36,432 nt of DNA. Source: Acidimicrobiia bacterium. Lineage in GTDB: Bacteria; Actinomycetota; Acidimicrobiia; IMCC26256; PALSA-555. The position numbers were made by a program, and so were the translations under genes. The stretch is from NCBI GenBank assembly GCA_009694295.1, contig SHVJ01000001.1, forward strand, positions 71,286 to 107,717. Direction: 5' to 3'. Under the pieces are notes generated by a model. That model saw only the letters and a list, made by a program, of their open reading frames with translations. It was not told the DNA's origin and made no database searches. Below, in pieces: positions 8,572 through 18,775 of this stretch (its first letter is position 1; the number at the start of each line of letters is the position of its first letter).

Positions 8572-9357
8572 CTAGTTGTGCGCTGCCGCCACGGGCCGCT
8601 CGTGGTCGAGGAGCATGGCCCGCGCCTCCGCGAGCTCGGCCAATCGCTCGGCCGCGCCATCCGGAGACCCACCGTGATCCGGATGGGCGAGACGGGCCAG
8701 CCGCCGGAAGCGAGCCTGCACGTCGACGTGCTCAACATCCATGCCAGCCCGGAGGCCGAGCACTTCCATCGCCCACCGGCGCTCCGACGGCACACCACCC
8801 CAGAGGTCCTCGCCGTTCACCGTCACGACGGGCCGGGCGCCGGGTGCGAACGGTGCGAGCCCGGGCACACCTTCGGAGAGGCGCCGGATGATCACGCCCT
8901 CGGGGAGCGCGCCCGAGCGCAACGCGGCATCAATGGCGCGCAAGGCGATGGACCGTGACGAGTCGGGCAGCGCGACAGCGGCCATCACTGCGCCGATGAC
9001 CTGGGGTGCGGCACGGCCGTGGCAGTCGAGCTCCAGCACGACCTGGCGGCCCGAGCCGTTGTTCTCCTCACCGAGAATCCGATGGCGCGACCGGTCGAGT
9101 CCGTGCGTGTCGGTCTGGAGCCGGTATCGCAACGCGATGCGCGGGACGTGCAGGCCTCCACGCGCGTCGTGCAAGAGACCCGGCAGCATCTCGAGCTGGT
9201 CCTCGTCGAGCGCGCCGAGATTCTCGACCACCACCGCGCCGAGCAGCACGCCGCCGTACCCGGGGCCGCTCGTGGGCACGTAGGACCCGTCGAGCGCCAC
9301 TCGTCGGGTCGGCATGTGCCGCCGGGTGTGCCGAACGTTCAGCTCAGCGAGGAGCAC
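8572..9357 (-). CDS. protein with C-terminal DnaJ-like J domain and uncharacterised N-terminal region
   Basis: C-terminal ...[37 protein letters not shown] (HPD motif). GTG start with AGGAGG SD 8 nt upstream. Confidence 0.75.
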   Translation of the reverse strand: MLLAELNVRHTRRHMPTRRVALDGSYVPTSGPGYGGVLLGAVVVENLGALDEDQLEMLPGLLHDARGGLHVPRIALRYRLQTDTHGLDRSRHRILGEENNGSGRQVVLELDCHGRAAPQVIGAVMAAVALPDSSRSIALRAIDAALRSGALPEGVIIRRLSEGVPGLAPFAPGARPVVTVNGEDLWGGVPSERRWAMEVLGLRAGMDVEHVDVQARFRRLARLAHPDHGGSPDGAAERLAELAEARAMLLDHERPVAAAHN

Positions 9358-9373
9358 CTACCAAACCTCCTAC

Positions 9374-9411
9374 TTGGTCATTACGTCACAATCTGTGTTG
9401 TCGATGACCAA
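9374..9411 (-). promoter_or_regulatory. 8-bp perfect inverted repeat upstream of the J-domain gene (candidate operator)
   Basis: TTGGTCAT (9374-9381) ... ATGACCAA (9404-9411), in a locally AT-rich spacer just upstream of the SD. Confidence 0.45.
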
Positions 9412-9420
9412 ATACAGGTG

Positions 9421-10614
9421 TTACAGCCGTTCGACGATTGCGGCGGCGAACTCGCTCGTCTTGACCTCCTTCGCTCCGTCCATGAGACGGGCGAAGTCGT
9501 AGGTGACGATCTTGTCGGCGATGGTGGCTTCGATCGCCCGGACGATGTTGTCGGCGGCGTCTTGCCAGCCAAGGTGCTCGTACATCATCACGCCCGAGAG
9601 GATCACCGAACCAGGGTTCACCTTGTCCTGGCCCGCGTACTTCGGGGCGGTGCCGTGCGTCGCCTCGAACACACCGTGGCCCGTCACGTAGTTGATGTTG
9701 CCGCCCGGCGCGATGCCGATGCCGCCGACCTGCGCGGCCAGCGCGTCCGACAGGTAGTCGCCGTTGAGGTTGAGCGTGGCGATTACGTCGAACTCGTCGG
9801 GGCGGGTGAGCACCTGCTGGAGCGTGATGTCGGCGATGGAGTCCTTGACGAGGATCTTGTCGCCGGGGTCGCCGTTGCAGTCGTCCCAACCCACAGCAAC
9901 GTCGGAGAACTCGTCGCGCGTGAGCTCGTAACCCCACTCGCGGAACGCGCCCTCGGTGAACTTCATGATGTTCCCCTTGTGCACGAGGTTGACACTCTTA
10001 CGGTTGCGCTTCACCGCGTACTGGATCGCGGCACGGATGAGCCGCTTCGAGCCGCTTTTTGACACAGGCTTGATGCCGACGCCGGAGTCGGGCTTGATCT
10101 CCCACCCGAACGCGTCCTTCAGCATCCCGATCAGCTTCTTGGCTTCAGGAGTGCCTTCCTCGACTTCGAGGCCTGCGTAGATGTCCTCGGTGTTCTCCCG
10201 GAAGATCACCATGTCGACCTTCTCGGGGTGCTTCACCGGCGACGGCACACCGGTGAACCAGCGCACAGGGCGCAAGCACACGTAGAGGTCCATGATCTGG
10301 CGCAGCGCCACGTTGAGGCTACGAATACCGCCACCGATCGGCGTGGTGAGCGGGCCCTTGATGCCGATGAGGTGATCGCGGAATGCCTGGACCGTCTCCT
10401 CGGGGAGCCAGTCGCCGGTGGCGTCGAACGCCTTCTGACCGGCGAGCACCTCTTTCCACTCGATCGTCTTGCCGTGCTTCTTCGCGGCGGCGTCGAGCAC
10501 GAGCTGCGCCGCGGGCCAGATGTCGACGCCGGTGCCGTCGCCCTCGATGAACGGGATGATCGGGTCGTTCGGTACGTTCAGCACCCCGTCGACCAGGGTG
10601 ATCTTCTCGCTCAT
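9421..10614 (-). CDS. icd: NADP-dependent isocitrate dehydrogenase
   Basis: [20 protein letters not shown]..., [15 protein letters not shown], ...[26 protein letters not shown]..., ...[26 protein letters not shown]. Confidence 0.95.
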   Translation of the reverse strand: MSEKITLVDGVLNVPNDPIIPFIEGDGTGVDIWPAAQLVLDAAAKKHGKTIEWKEVLAGQKAFDATGDWLPEETVQAFRDHLIGIKGPLTTPIGGGIRSLNVALRQIMDLYVCLRPVRWFTGVPSPVKHPEKVDMVIFRENTEDIYAGLEVEEGTPEAKKLIGMLKDAFGWEIKPDSGVGIKPVSKSGSKRLIRAAIQYAVKRNRKSVNLVHKGNIMKFTEGAFREWGYELTRDEFSDVAVGWDDCNGDPGDKILVKDSIADITLQQVLTRPDEFDVIATLNLNGDYLSDALAAQVGGIGIAPGGNINYVTGHGVFEATHGTAPKYAGQDKVNPGSVILSGVMMYEHLGWQDAADNIVRAIEATIADKIVTYDFARLMDGAKEVKTSEFAAAIVERL

Positions 10615-10642
10615 GCAGATTCCTTTGTGGCGGGAGATTCGT

Positions 10643-10855
10643 TCAGCGGGTCATCGCGACGATCGCGAGGGTAACGAGGTAGACGGCCAGGAAGCCCATC
10701 GCGCTCCACCAGAACACGGGTTGGGTGAAGCTCGGCCGCCCACCAACGCCGGCGAGATCGAAGCCACAGGCTGGGCACTGGGCCAGTTCGCCGCCCACGG
10801 CCGACTCGCACAGCGGACACGCAGCGGGAGCGGGCACCACGGCTTCAGCGCTCAT
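10643..10855 (-). CDS. small zinc-ribbon, single-TM protein
   Basis: [36 protein letters not shown]... (CxxC...CxxC) plus a C-terminal hydrophobic helix. Confidence 0.65.
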   Translation of the reverse strand: MSAEAVVPAPAACPLCESAVGGELAQCPACGFDLAGVGGRPSFTQPVFWWSAMGFLAVYLVTLAIVAMTR

Positions 10856-10907
10856 GAGGCTCGCCGCTCCGGCTCCACGGTCGCGCTCGCTGTGCAGCTG
10901 TGAGTCT

Positions 10908-11780
10908 TCACCGTTGCGAGTCCAGTCCCGCTCGCCGCTCCGCGGCATCGACCGTGTTCGACAGGAGCATGGCGCGAGTCGTTGGCCCGACGCCGCCCAG
11001 CCGTGGGGTGATCCAGCCGGCGACTTCGGCCACCGACTCATCAACGTCGGGCACGACCTTCCGCCCGTCCATCGTGATCCCGGCGCTCACGACCGCGGCG
11101 CCGGGCTTCACCATGTCGGGTGTGACGATCGACGCGCGTCCCGCGGCGGCGATGAGGATGTCGGCCCGCCTCGTGTAGGACGCGAGGTCGTCGACTCCGG
11201 TGTGTACGACCGTCACGGCGGCGTTGGCGTTCGGCTCTTTGAGCGCGAGCAGCAGCGCGAGCGGACGGCCGATCGTGAGCCCGCGGCCGATGATCACGAC
11301 GTGCTTGCCAGCGATGGGCACCCCGTGCTCGGCGAGCAGACCCTGGATGCCGAGCGGAGTGCACGGTCGGGGTCCCTTCACGCCCATGACCAGCCGCCCG
11401 AGGTTCACCGGGTGCAGCCCGTCGGCGTCTTTCTCGGGGTCGACCGACCGGAGCGCGGCCTCTTCGTCGATGCCATCCGGGAGCGGGAGCTGCACGATGA
11501 ACGCGTCGACGGCGGGATCATGGTTGAACGCGTTGATCTCGGCGTGGAGATGCGTCCACGACACATCGGCCGACAGCTCACGGTGATGCGAGCCGATGCC
11601 GATCTCGGCACCGTCGTCGCGCTTCGAGCGCACATACGCCGACGAGTTGGGATCATCGCCGACGAGAATCGTGCCGAGTCCCGGGGTGATGCCGCGGTCG
11701 ATGAGCGCGTCGACGCGACCGCGCAGACGCTCCTTCGTGCGTTCCAGGAACGCGTTGCCGTCGAGCAGCTCAGCACTCAC
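10908..11780 (-). CDS. folD: methylenetetrahydrofolate dehydrogenase/cyclohydrolase
   Basis: [73 protein letters not shown]. Likely GTG start at 11780. Confidence 0.93.
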   Translation of the reverse strand: MSAELLDGNAFLERTKERLRGRVDALIDRGITPGLGTILVGDDPNSSAYVRSKRDDGAEIGIGSHHRELSADVSWTHLHAEINAFNHDPAVDAFIVQLPLPDGIDEEAALRSVDPEKDADGLHPVNLGRLVMGVKGPRPCTPLGIQGLLAEHGVPIAGKHVVIIGRGLTIGRPLALLLALKEPNANAAVTVVHTGVDDLASYTRRADILIAAAGRASIVTPDMVKPGAAVVSAGITMDGRKVVPDVDESVAEVAGWITPRLGGVGPTTRAMLLSNTVDAAERRAGLDSQR

Positions 11781-11793
11781 CGCTGGTCCCCGA

Positions 11794-13332
11794 TCAATGG
11801 AGGAAGTGCCGTTCGCCGCTGAAGACCATCGCGACGCCGAGCTCGTCGGCGCGCTTGATGGTGTCTTCGTCGCGCATCGCTCCCCCGGGCTGGATGATGA
11901 CGGCAACGCCGGCCGCGGCCGCGGCCTCGATGCCGTCGGGGAACGGGTAGAAGGCGTCGCTGGCGCACGCACCGCCGACGGCCCGCCCGTCCGCCTTTTT
12001 GGCCGCGATCTCGCCGGCCTCGACCCGGTTCTGCTGCCCGGCGCCGATGCCGACCGCTTGGCCGTCCTTCACGAGCACGATCGCATTCGACTTCACGTGG
12101 CCGGTGATGCGCCAGGCGAGCTCCACGTCGCGCCACTGCTCGTCGGTCGGCGCAACTTTCGTGACCACCTTCCACTCGTCGCGCCCAGCGACGAACGAGT
12201 GCGGCTCCTGCACGAGGAACCCTCCTGAGATCTGACGCACGTCGAGCGTGAGCGGCTCGGGCGCCGGCGCCTCCAGGATGCGGGTGTTCTTCCGTTTGGC
12301 GATCAGCGCTTCGATCGTGCCGTCTTCGTAGCCGGGGAAGATGACCACATCGGCTTGCGGCCCGGCCACCATCAGCTCGACCGTTGCTGCATCGAGCGGT
12401 CGGTTGCAGGCAACGATGCCGCCGAACGCCGAACGCTCGTCGCACTCGAGCGCACGTTGGTACGCGGTCGCGAGGTCGGCGGCTACCGCGACACCGCACG
12501 GGTTCGCGTGCTTGATGATGGCGCACGCCGGTCCTCCATCAAGTTGACCGCCCCCAAGGTCGTGAACCACGCGCCATGCGGCGTCGGTGTCGTAGAAGTT
12601 GAGGTACGAGAGCGCAAGACCGGCGTGCTGGTGTAGGTCGTCCCACCAGCTCTCGGTACCGGCCATGCGATAGCGCGCGGCTTGTTGGTGCGGGTTCTCG
12701 CCGTAGCGCAACACGTCGTCGGTGCGCTCGAGCGTGAACACCAGATGCCCGGGCAGCAGATCGTCGGGGATCTGCTCGGTGCCCTCCAGCCAGCGGACGA
12801 TCGCCGCGTCGAACTCAGCAGTGCAGACGAACGCTTCGAGGGCGAGGGCCCGACGCGTCGCTTCCGAGAGCTCGCCGTCGCTCGTGCGCAGCTCTTCGAG
12901 GATGCCGTCGTACTGCTCGGGGCTAGTAACCACGCCCACCCACGCGTGGTTCTTGGCCGCGGCCCGCACCATCGCTGGGCCGCCGATGTCGATCGTCTCG
13001 ATATCGGGGCGTTCGTGGAAGGGATAGAGGTTCACAACGACAAGGTCGAAGGGCTGGATCCCGTACGTCTGGAGATCGGTGCGATGCGAGTCCTTGCCGA
13101 GGTCGGCGAGGATCCCGCCGTGGATCTTGGGGTGCAGGGTGACCACCCGGTGATCGAGCATCTCGGGTGACCCCGTCACATCGGCCACGGAGGTGACCGG
13201 CACGCCGCCCTCGGCGATCGCCGTGGCGGTACCACCCGACGACACCAGCTCGAACCCGAGGTCGTACAGCCCCTTGGCAAAGTCGACGAGTCCGGTCTTG
13301 TCGAACACCGAGAGGAGCGCCCGCCGCGTCAC
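11794..13332 (-). CDS. purH: bifunctional AICAR transformylase/IMP cyclohydrolase
   Basis: [33 protein letters not shown]..., [51 protein letters not shown]. Confidence 0.96.
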   Translation of the reverse strand: MTRRALLSVFDKTGLVDFAKGLYDLGFELVSSGGTATAIAEGGVPVTSVADVTGSPEMLDHRVVTLHPKIHGGILADLGKDSHRTDLQTYGIQPFDLVVVNLYPFHERPDIETIDIGGPAMVRAAAKNHAWVGVVTSPEQYDGILEELRTSDGELSEATRRALALEAFVCTAEFDAAIVRWLEGTEQIPDDLLPGHLVFTLERTDDVLRYGENPHQQAARYRMAGTESWWDDLHQHAGLALSYLNFYDTDAAWRVVHDLGGGQLDGGPACAIIKHANPCGVAVAADLATAYQRALECDERSAFGGIVACNRPLDAATVELMVAGPQADVVIFPGYEDGTIEALIAKRKNTRILEAPAPEPLTLDVRQISGGFLVQEPHSFVAGRDEWKVVTKVAPTDEQWRDVELAWRITGHVKSNAIVLVKDGQAVGIGAGQQNRVEAGEIAAKKADGRAVGGACASDAFYPFPDGIEAAAAAGVAVIIQPGGAMRDEDTIKRADELGVAMVFSGERHFLH

Positions 13333-13889
13333 GACGCGAGCTCCAGCTGCTCACGGATCACCTTGGGATACAGGCGCCGCTCGACTTCCTTGATGCGCTC
13401 GTGCAGCGACTCCTCGGTGTCGTCGGCGAGAACAGCAACTTCTTCCTGCGCAAGGATCGGTCCTTCGTCGACTTCGAGCGTGGCGAGGTGCACGGTGCAG
13501 CCCGTGACGGGTGCGCGGGCCGCGAGCGCGTCGCGCACTGCGTGCCAGCCCTTGAACGCGGGAAGCAGCGCGGGGTGCGTGTTGAGGATGCGCGCCGGGT
13601 ACGCGTCGTGAATCTCCTGCGACAGGATCGTGCCGAAGCCGGCCATCGCGACCAGATCGACTTCGTGACGCTTGAGCACGTCGACGACTCGATGCGTGTA
13701 CCCGTCGCGGTCGAAATCGTCACTGAAGGACTCGCGCTCCACGAGCTCGACGGGCGCGCCAGCCACTTCGGCCCGCTCGATCGCGGGACACGCCCGATCG
13801 ACCACCACGACGGCGACGGGTAGCTCGGCGTCGAGGATCGCCTGCAGAATCGTCCCGCTCCCTGACGCGAGCACTCCGAGCTTCCCCAT
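13329..13889 (-). CDS. purN: phosphoribosylglycinamide formyltransferase
   Basis: LGVLASGSGTILQAILDA..., ILNTHPALLPAFKGWHAVRDALAA, GCTVHLATLEVDEGPILAQEEV. Confidence 0.95.
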   Translation of the reverse strand: MGKLGVLASGSGTILQAILDAELPVAVVVVDRACPAIERAEVAGAPVELVERESFSDDFDRDGYTHRVVDVLKRHEVDLVAMAGFGTILSQEIHDAYPARILNTHPALLPAFKGWHAVRDALAARAPVTGCTVHLATLEVDEGPILAQEEVAVLADDTEESLHERIKEVERRLYPKVIREQLELAS

Positions 13890-14063
13890 GATTCGGACAG
13901 TATCCGACGGGCCCCGTGGAGCCCCCGCCGGTGTCGCGGAGTCCCCGGCGCCCCATCAGAGGTCCGAGGGTCCTTGCATCACCCCCCGATCCGTGGTGGG
14001 CTGCCCCCTGGGCGCCCGAATGGCGGTCGCGCCCTTACTCATTGTCGTTCGGAGGCAACTGGA

Positions 14064-14570
14064 ATGGCTGTAGACATCAGCAAGCTTTCCCGAGGCGAGC
14101 AAGTGGTTGGCGCCAGCGGGATCGTCCTACTCATCTTCTCCTTCTTCAACTGGTACGGGGTCGGCGGGGGCAGCGTTGACGTCGGTGGCGTCGACGTCGA
14201 GGTTGGCGGCTTTGGCGTCAACGGCTGGCAGGCTCCGAGCTCGTTCCTCTCCCTCATTGCGATCCTGCTCGGCATCGCAATGGCGGGCTATGTCGTCGCC
14301 AAGCTCCTCGGCGTCGAGTTGCCAGCCAAGGTTGGTGGACAAGGCATCGGACTCCTGATGTTCGGCGGTGGAGTCATCGCCCTGTTGTTCGTGCTGATCA
14401 AGTACATCTCGAACACCGAGGGACCCGAGAAGTTCGGGTTCTACGTCAGCATTCTTGCGTGCGTCGGTCTGGCCGCAGGTGGCTACCTCATTGCCAAGGA
14501 GCGCGGCGACCTGCCGTCGGCCTTGGGCGGTAAGGGCGGCGGGAGTTCGCCAATGCCTCCGGCAGCCTGA
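14064..14570 (+). CDS. small multi-pass membrane protein of unknown function
   Basis: MAVDISKLSRGEQVVGASGIVLLIFSFFNWYGVGGG... with several hydrophobic helices; GGAGG SD at 14051. Confidence 0.75.
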   Translation: MAVDISKLSRGEQVVGASGIVLLIFSFFNWYGVGGGSVDVGGVDVEVGGFGVNGWQAPSSFLSLIAILLGIAMAGYVVAKLLGVELPAKVGGQGIGLLMFGGGVIALLFVLIKYISNTEGPEKFGFYVSILACVGLAAGGYLIAKERGDLPSALGGKGGGSSPMPPAA

Positions 14571-14590
14571 TCACACCCCACGAACTCGAG

Positions 14591-14614
14591 CGGCCCCCGT
14601 TTCGGCGGGGGCCG
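14591..14614 (+). terminator. intrinsic-type hairpin downstream of 14064-14570
   Basis: CGGCCCCCG-TTTCGG-CGGGGGCCG, perfect 9-bp stem. Confidence 0.6.
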
Positions 14615-14689
14615 TCTCGCGTCACTGGCGGTTGACGAGCGCGTCATGAGCGCGCCAGGCTGCCGCCCAACGACTTACAGGGGGAATCA

Positions 14690-15703
14690 ATGAGTGCACC
14701 AACTGCTGACGCGTCATCGGTGGGTCTGATCGAACGACTCGGGTGGCGCGCCGAGCGCCGGCCCGAGCCGGGCTTCGCGCACACGCTTGGAGCCGCCGCC
14801 GCCGCCTTCCTCGTGTTCGCGACGTTCTTCTTGATCATCGAGATCACCGGCAGCGACGACCCGACCCTGGTGGGCGTTGCCCTCAACCTCGTGCTGTTCG
14901 CGGGCGCGTTCGTACTCGGCTCGCAGCAGTCCGGCCCGGTTCGGTCGGCCGCGGTCACCGTCATGGTCTTGACCCCGCCGATCATCTTTTTCTTCCTCTT
15001 GCTGGGCAACGGTGGCGGCGGCGACGGCGATCTGCGCGTCATCTACGTGCTCACGCTCGCTAGCTACGCCGCGCTCTACCTGCTGCTGTGGACGAAGGGC
15101 CGGGGCATCTTCCTGGGGCTTGCGCTCCTGGTCCTGTTCTCGTGGGTCGTGTGGGAGATCGACAACGGCCACAGCCAACTTCCGTTCCAGGATCAGATCT
15201 CTTCGCAGACGGACGGCACGCAATTTGACTTGAACGACTCAATCGGCTCGAGCGACAACACCGACGCGACGTCCACCGCGGCGCTCGTGATCGGGTTGAT
15301 CTACCTCGCAGCCGCAGCCGCACTCGACCGCAAGAAGCTCGCCGGTGTCGCTACACCCTTTATCGCGGTCGGAGGCATCGCGACCGTCGCAGGAGCTGTG
15401 ACGCTCGTCGGCGACTCGAGCGCCCTGGCTGGTGGGCTCACGTTGGCCGTGTCGGGAGCGGTTGTCGGCCTCGTGGGAGGACTCGGCTTAGACCGACGGT
15501 TCTCGACCTGGTTCGGCGTCTTGATGGTGTTTCTCGGTCTGACCGTCGTGGTTGGCGATACCGCCGATTCCAACCTTGGCTTCGCCGGCTTCTTCGCGTT
15601 GCTCGCAATCGCGCTTGCCGTAGCGGCGAACTTCGTGGCACCGAAGCTGCACGAGTTCGTCGACGGCGACGTCAATGCTGGGAAGACGAGCGACTCCGCC
15701 TGA
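14690..15703 (+). CDS. multi-pass membrane protein of unknown function
   Basis: Several predicted TM segments, e.g. AAAAFLVFATFFLIIEI, PPIIFFFLLLG, GLALLVLFSWVVWEI. Confidence 0.75.
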   Translation: MSAPTADASSVGLIERLGWRAERRPEPGFAHTLGAAAAAFLVFATFFLIIEITGSDDPTLVGVALNLVLFAGAFVLGSQQSGPVRSAAVTVMVLTPPIIFFFLLLGNGGGGDGDLRVIYVLTLASYAALYLLLWTKGRGIFLGLALLVLFSWVVWEIDNGHSQLPFQDQISSQTDGTQFDLNDSIGSSDNTDATSTAALVIGLIYLAAAAALDRKKLAGVATPFIAVGGIATVAGAVTLVGDSSALAGGLTLAVSGAVVGLVGGLGLDRRFSTWFGVLMVFLGLTVVVGDTADSNLGFAGFFALLAIALAVAANFVAPKLHEFVDGDVNAGKTSDSA

Positions 15704-15726
15704 TGCTCTAAAGAACGAGACGGCCG

Positions 15727-15768
15727 GGGGTCGTCGTCAAGCTCGCATCAGAGCTTGGCGACGACCCC
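15727..15768. terminator. strong hairpin at the convergent junction with sucD (bidirectional terminator candidate)
   Basis: GGGGTCGTCGTCAAGCTC - GCATCA - GAGCTTGGCGACGACCCC, 18-bp arms with one T/G position. The right arm is the sucD 3' coding end. No U-tract. Confidence 0.55.
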
Positions 15769-16632
15769 GACCATCTTCTCCCCGGCTTCGGTCGGGTTGA
15801 GCGCCACCTGCACACCGGCGTCGGCCAGCGCCTCCATCTTCGCGGCGGCCGTGCCCTTGCCACCCGACACGATGGCGCCGGCGTGGCCCATCTTCTTGCC
15901 CGGCGGCGCGGTCACCCCGGCCACGTACGACACGACCGGCTTGCTCATCTCGGCCTTGATGAACGCGGCAGCCTCTTCTTCGGCCGAACCGCCGATTTCG
16001 CCGATCATCATCACGGCCTTGGTCTCCGGGTCGGCTTCGAATGCGCGCAGGCAGTCGATGAAGCTTGTGCCCGGCACGGGGTCGCCACCGATGCCCACAC
16101 ACGTGGTCACGCCGATGTTGTTGGTCTTGAGCTCGTAAAGCGCCTGGTAGGTGAGGGTGCCCGAGCGGCTGACGATGCCAACCGGTCCGCCCTCCTTTGC
16201 GATGTGCCCCGCCGTGATCCCGATGTTGCACTTGCCCGGGCTGATGATGCCGGGGCAGTTCGGTCCGAGCAGGCGCACCTCGGGGTAATCACGGCGCAGC
16301 TTGTTGTAGAACCACGCTTCGTCGTGCGCGGGCACACCCTCGGTGATGACGACGATGAGCTCGACGCCACCCGCGGCCGCATCGAGCACCGCGTCTTTCA
16401 CGCCGGGCGCCGGGATGAAGACGCACGACACGTTCGCGCCCGTCTCCTTGACGGCTTCGGCCACCGATGCGAACACCGGGATGCCCTCGACGTCGGTGCC
16501 GGCCTTCTTCGGGTTCGTACCGGCGACGACCTGCGTGCCGTAGTCGCGGTTGAGCAACCCGTAGAACTTGCCCTGCGAACCGGTGAGGCCTTGGTAGACG
16601 ACCAACGTGTTCTCGTCGACAAAGATCGCCAC
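15748..16632 (-). CDS. sucD: succinyl-CoA ligase subunit alpha
   Basis: [77 protein letters not shown]. Confidence 0.96.
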   Translation of the reverse strand: MAIFVDENTLVVYQGLTGSQGKFYGLLNRDYGTQVVAGTNPKKAGTDVEGIPVFASVAEAVKETGANVSCVFIPAPGVKDAVLDAAAGGVELIVVITEGVPAHDEAWFYNKLRRDYPEVRLLGPNCPGIISPGKCNIGITAGHIAKEGGPVGIVSRSGTLTYQALYELKTNNIGVTTCVGIGGDPVPGTSFIDCLRAFEADPETKAVMMIGEIGGSAEEEAAAFIKAEMSKPVVSYVAGVTAPPGKKMGHAGAIVSGGKGTAAAKMEALADAGVQVALNPTEAGEKMVGVVAKL

Positions 16633-16634
16633 GA

Positions 16635-17789
16635 CTACTTCCCTCCTCGGGATTTCGCGAGCTCGACCACGCGTTCGGCGGCCGCGACCATCGTGGGTTC
16701 GATCTGCAGCGTGTCGGACAGATGCGGTTCGAGGATCGCTCGACCCTCGTCAGCGTTCGTGCCGTCGAGCCGGATGACGATCGGCGCGTCGATGGACACT
16801 CGCTTGAGCGCCTCGACGATCCCGTTCGCCACTTCCTCACCCTTGGTGATCCCGCCGAAGATGTTGATGAAGATCGACCGCACGGCAGGGTCGTTGTTGA
16901 TCACTTCGAGCGCTCCCGTCATCACCTCGGCGCTCGCGCCACCGCCGATGTCGAGGAAGTTGGCGGGCTTGCCACCCACCTGGCTCACGATGTCGACGGT
17001 GCTCATGGCGAGACCGGCGCCGTTGGCGATGATGCCGACGTAACCCTCAAGGCCCACGTACTGGAGCCCCTTCTCGTGGGCCGCGGTCTCACGCTCGTCG
17101 CGCACCTGCGTGGCGTCGTACTCGGCGTACTCGGGGTGACGGAACACCGAGTTGTCGTCGAGCGTGACCTTGGCGTCGAGCGCGTGCACCTTGCCGTCTG
17201 GCTTCAGGATGAGCGGGTTGACTTCGGCGAGGTCGCAGTCGGCGGCGACGTAGCAGTGCCAGAGCTTGAGCAGCAGCTCAACCGCCCCGTCGTTCGCCGC
17301 GGCATCGAGACCCGCGGCCAGGACCCACTCACGACACTTCGCCTCATCGAGCCCATCGACGGGATCGACGTGAATACGCGCGATGGCGTCGGGGCTCTCC
17401 GCTGCAACCTGCTCGATGTCGACCCCGCCCTGCGCCGACAGCATGCCGAGGTGGAGCTTTGCGGCCCGGTCGAGGGTGAACGACGCGTAGTACTCGCTCG
17501 CGATGTCGCTCGCCTGCTCGATCCACAGGATCTTGACGACGTGACCCTTGATGTCTAGGCCAAGGATGCTGGTTGCGTGCGTGCGGCACTCGTCTGCGTT
17601 GGCCGCGAGCTTGATGCCGCCGGCCTTCCCGCGTCCGCCCACCTGCACCTGCGCCTTGACGACCACGGGATACCCAACGCGGTCAGCGGCCGCGACGGCA
17701 TCGTCGACAGTTGTTGCCACTTCGCCCGCCGACACCGGGATGCCGTACTTCGCAAACAGCTGCTTGCCCTGGTACTCGTACAGATCCAA
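16635..17789 (-). CDS. sucC: succinyl-CoA ligase subunit beta
   Basis: [19 protein letters not shown]..., [66 protein letters not shown]. Confidence 0.96.
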   Translation of the reverse strand: MDLYEYQGKQLFAKYGIPVSAGEVATTVDDAVAAADRVGYPVVVKAQVQVGGRGKAGGIKLAANADECRTHATSILGLDIKGHVVKILWIEQASDIASEYYASFTLDRAAKLHLGMLSAQGGVDIEQVAAESPDAIARIHVDPVDGLDEAKCREWVLAAGLDAAANDGAVELLLKLWHCYVAADCDLAEVNPLILKPDGKVHALDAKVTLDDNSVFRHPEYAEYDATQVRDERETAAHEKGLQYVGLEGYVGIIANGAGLAMSTVDIVSQVGGKPANFLDIGGGASAEVMTGALEVINNDPAVRSIFINIFGGITKGEEVANGIVEALKRVSIDAPIVIRLDGTNADEGRAILEPHLSDTLQIEPTMVAAAERVVELAKSRGGK

Positions 17790-17824
17790 CGCGGTCCTTC
17801 CAAGAAGTGATTTCTGGACTTCGT

Positions 17825-18241
17825 CTAGCCCGTCAGGCTGGCCTCGCGCTCATCGAGGGCTTGCTCGAGCCAGGTGGTGATGTCGGCGAGCGGCGCACCG
17901 GGCGTGAACATGCGGGCCACGCCAGCTGCTTGGAGCGTGATGATGTCGTCAGGCGGGATGATGCCGCCACCGAAGACGATCACGTCGCTGCGGCCACGCT
18001 CGGCCAGCAGCTGGACCACCTTCGGGAAGATCGTGAGGTGGGCACCGGACAGGATCGACAGGCCAACGGCGTCGGCATCCTCTTGGAGGGCCGCCTCGGC
18101 CACCTGCTCGGGGGTCTGGAACAGCCCCGTGTAGATCACCTCGAAGCCTGCATCGCGCAACGCCCGGGCGATCACCTTCGCGCCGCGGTCGTGCCCGTCG
18201 AGCCCGGGCTTGGCGATGACGACGCGGTAGCGCCGCTGCAT
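17825..18241 (-). CDS. stand-alone cobalamin-binding domain protein (methylmalonyl-CoA mutase C-terminal type)
   Basis: [39 protein letters not shown] (DxHxxG B12-binding motif), [19 protein letters not shown]. Confidence 0.92.
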   Translation of the reverse strand: MQRRYRVVIAKPGLDGHDRGAKVIARALRDAGFEVIYTGLFQTPEQVAEAALQEDADAVGLSILSGAHLTIFPKVVQLLAERGRSDVIVFGGGIIPPDDIITLQAAGVARMFTPGAPLADITTWLEQALDEREASLTG

Positions 18242-18312
18242 TGATAGGTCCCTTCCCGCCAGAGCCGGTCCCGACTCCAGGGCGGCTCAATCTAGCGATA
18301 AGACTCACAACT

Positions 18313-18759
18313 GTGCCGCCCAGCAGATCCGATCGTCAGCTCCTCCTCGTGACGGGCAGCTTCCTCTTGGTTGCCGCGGTCTTCTTCGGCGGCGTTCTCT
18401 GGTTGGCGACCCAACGCAACGAGGCCAAGAAGGGCCCCTTCTTCATCGGACTCGAGCAAGCGCTGAAGACGCACATCCACGAAGGCAGCCCGCTGTACTT
18501 CTCCAACCCGGGTGCCGGCGACGGTTTCTGGCTCGACATCGAGCACGGCCAGCTCGTCGGCCTCGTGCTCGATCGGATGGACGGGCCGAAGGACTGCATC
18601 GTGAAGTGGAAGGACCAGCGCGATGCGTACATCGACTGCAACGACAACGAGCTCCAGAGCACCGACCTCGACCGCTACAAGCTGACGATCGGGCGGCGCA
18701 ACGGCTCACCGAAGACGTCGGTCTATGTGAACCTGCAAGAGACCGAGCCCGCGCCGTGA
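18313..18759 (+). CDS. hypothetical single-TM protein
   Basis: N-terminal TM LLLVTGSFLLVAAVFFGGVLWLA and soluble domain FWLDIEHGQLVGLVLDRMDGPKDCIVKWKDQ; GTG start at 18313. Confidence 0.6.
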   Translation: MPPSRSDRQLLLVTGSFLLVAAVFFGGVLWLATQRNEAKKGPFFIGLEQALKTHIHEGSPLYFSNPGAGDGFWLDIEHGQLVGLVLDRMDGPKDCIVKWKDQRDAYIDCNDNELQSTDLDRYKLTIGRRNGSPKTSVYVNLQETEPAP

Positions 18760-18775
18760 GTTGCCTCGCTGCGCA

